From Eudromia elegans (lineage: Eukaryota; Chordata; Aves; Tinamiformes; Tinamidae): 64,000 nucleotides of DNA. Under the pieces are notes generated by a model. It was not told the origin of the DNA. It was given only the letters and a program-made list of their open reading frames with translations, and did not search any database. Positions 62,462-64,000 of this stretch are shown piece after piece; within the stretch, counting starts at the first letter, position 1; each line of letters begins with the position of its first letter. The position numbers were made by a program, and so were the translations under genes. The stretch covers positions 1,208,201-1,272,200 of the forward strand of contig PTEX01000145.1 of the NCBI GenBank assembly GCA_003342815.1. Reading direction: 5' to 3'.

Positions 62462-63300
62462 ATCACAGCATCACAGAAAGGTTGAGGTTGGTAAGGACCT
62501 CTGGGGATCCTCTGGTCTAAACCCCCTGCTCCAGCAAGGACCCCTAGAGCCTGTGGCACAGGGTGGCATCCAGGCGAGTTTGGAAGATCTCCACAGAAGG
62601 AGACTCCACAGCCTCTCTGGGCAGCCTGTTCCAGGGCTCCATCACCCTCACAGGAAAGAAGTTCTTCCTCACATGGAGATGGAACTGCCTGGGTTTCAAC
62701 TTGTATCCATTACCCCTGTTACTGGCCACCACCGAAAAGAGTTTGGCCCCCTCCTCTCTGCATTCACCCTTCCGGTACTTATACATATTAATCAGATCTC
62801 CCCTCACTCTCCTCCCGGCTAAACAGGCCCAGCTTGCTTAGTCTTTCCTCAATCATCCCTTAATCATCTTTGTTGCTCTACGCTGGACCCTCTCTAGGAC
62901 CTCCACGTCCCTCCTGTACTGGGGAGCCCAGAACTGCACCCAACACTCCAGGTGTGGTCTCATCAGAGCTGAGGAGAGGGGCAGGATCCCCTCCCTCGAC
63001 CTGCTGGCAACGCTCCTCCTCATGCAGGCCAGGATCCCATTGACCTTCTTGGCCACGAGGGCACACTGCTGCCTCATGGTTAACTTGTTGTCAGCCAGGA
63101 CTCCCAAATCCCTCTCTGCGGAGCTGCTTTCCAGCAGGTCAGGCTCTAATCTATATTGGTGCCTGGGGTTATTCCTGCTCAGGTGCAGGACTCTCATGAG
63201 GTTCCTCTCTGCACAATTCTCCAACTTGTCTAGGTCCCTCTGAATGCACAGCTTTCTGGTGTGTCAGCCACTCCACCAAGTTTTGTATCATCTGCAAAGA
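62462..63300 (-). mobile_element. CR1 LINE 3' part (ORF2 C terminus and 3' UTR)
   Basis: The minus-strand frame over 63224-62853 reads VLHLSRNNPRHQYRLEP, DLGVLADNKLTMRQQCAL, SREGILPLSSALMRPHLE and QFWAPQYRRDVEVLERVQRR, the conserved CR1 ORF2 C-terminal segment. After a frameshift, the frame over 62807-62544 continues with MRGDLINMYKYRKGECREEG and WNRLPREAVESPSVEIFQTR. The 3' end near 62462 reads TTTCTGTGATGCTGTGATT on the minus strand, the CR1 terminal repeat type. It is 5'-truncated at about 63300. It shares the LDATLC variant with the copy at 56836-57585, so the two are probably the same subfamily. It lies in the same orientation as CADPS2. Confidence 0.93.
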
Positions 63301-64000
63301 AAACTCGTAAGAGACAATCCATGCTAAAAGACTAAAGAGTTTAGGACCTAGTGAGCCATAATTTTATTAAACAATATTGAGAAGAGAACACAGTATGCAA
63401 AAGTTGTGGGAAAAAATGATCAGTGTTGTATGATCAACACACTCCAACTGAGTAGGCAGTGATGTTAAATAAGGATTTTAGCAAAGATGACCCTAGAGAG
63501 GACTTGAACCATAGGCAGTACTGGTTATAGGGATTCTCCAAGCCTAATTGGCTATCCAACCCTATTCAACTGTAGTGAGGGCAGGGAGGTTCAACAAGTG
63601 ATGCTCAAGTTATGATCTAAGGACAACAGAAAGTCAAAAGCACTTGCATCATTTTGCTCATCACAGAGCTGAAGAAAAGTCATCCTGTGATTTTCAACAG
63701 CATCTAGTTTTTCAGTGACATATAAGAAATTCTTATATTTGGAGTTTTAATAATCTTTTTATATAACTGTGGAATCATGCTTTAAATATAAATTACATAA
63801 AGTTCTTCAACTTGAGCTCAGTCCTTCAACTTTATGTTTTAAAAAAGTTATAAGAAAAATCAAAGTGAAAATTTCATTATTCTAAGAACAAAAAAAAGAT
63901 ATTTTGAGTTTTCTTACTATTAACCTTCCTTAACCCATAGATCTTTTTCACATAAAGTCTGTTGTGGTTAAGCTAAGTGAGTTTGGATCTAAATTTATAT

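Larger units (their letters stand above)
48944..64000 (-). other. CADPS2 upstream intron (at least 15 kb, open at the window edge)
   Basis: The exon expected to precede the PH domain (ending ..KLAVRMDKP..MKHSG in the family) was searched for on the minus strand and not found, so this is inferred to be one intron. It holds three CR1 fragments (51200-51545, 56836-57585, 62462-63300), a TA-rich tract at 56561-56765, a 24-bp tandem duplication at 53237-53284, a TAG/TAA microsatellite at 61021-61069 and a 156-codon plus-strand open frame at 59858-60328 of unknown meaning. Confidence 0.55.

Noticed and set aside
62553-62841. Plus-strand open frames of about 90 codons
   Set aside because: They are the antisense strand of a CR1 ORF2 C terminus, not a gene.

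Overview
The window looks like nuclear DNA from a bird, or less likely another sauropsid. It is AT-rich, intron-dominated and gene-poor, and almost all recognisable interspersed repeats are CR1 LINE fragments, both young avian-type copies and very old turtle-like ones. No bacterial-style gene organisation, CRISPR array, rRNA or tRNA was seen. Most open reading frames above 60 codons are chance intronic frames or CR1 remnants.

One gene runs through the window on the minus strand: CADPS2 (calcium-dependent secretion activator 2, CAPS2), which primes dense-core vesicles for release. Ten internal coding exons can be placed, in transcript order: 48943-48877, 46147-46039, 44864-44661, 37627-37619 (a 9-nt microexon), 35181-35045, 32062-31875, 22021-21920, 19721-19658, 17179-17056 and 2329-2226. 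Every junction has AG/GT borders and the reading phase carries through from exon to exon, giving 1108 nt of coding sequence (369 complete codons with the microexon). The first three exons encode the PH domain. The rest encode the PH-MUN linker and the start of the MUN/MHD-like region. The N-terminal part (including the C2-like domain) lies beyond 64000, and the rest of the MUN domain and the C terminus lie below position 1.

Layout: 48944-64000 is intron with a doubly deleted CR1 (56836-57585), an RT-region CR1 fragment (51200-51545), a CR1 3' part (62462-63300), a TA-rich tract and a TAG/TAA microsatellite. 35000-48943 holds the PH-domain exons, the microexon and the following exon, with few repeats. 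17000-32100 holds five exons plus a CR1 3' fragment and a head-to-head pair of old CR1 copies near 26.8 kb. 2330-17055 is one 14.7 kb intron with ancient CR1 remnants, two striking perfect inverted repeats and a CpG-bearing patch. 1-2225 is the next intron, left open.

The most interesting item is the 9-nt microexon at 37619-37627. It is in frame, has strong splice sites, and has two TGC motifs just upstream of its 3' splice site, the arrangement known for SRRM4/nSR100-dependent neuronal microexons. It would switch the PH-MUN linker between L-Y-A-D-R and L-S-S-K-D-A-D-R. No wholly novel system was recognised.
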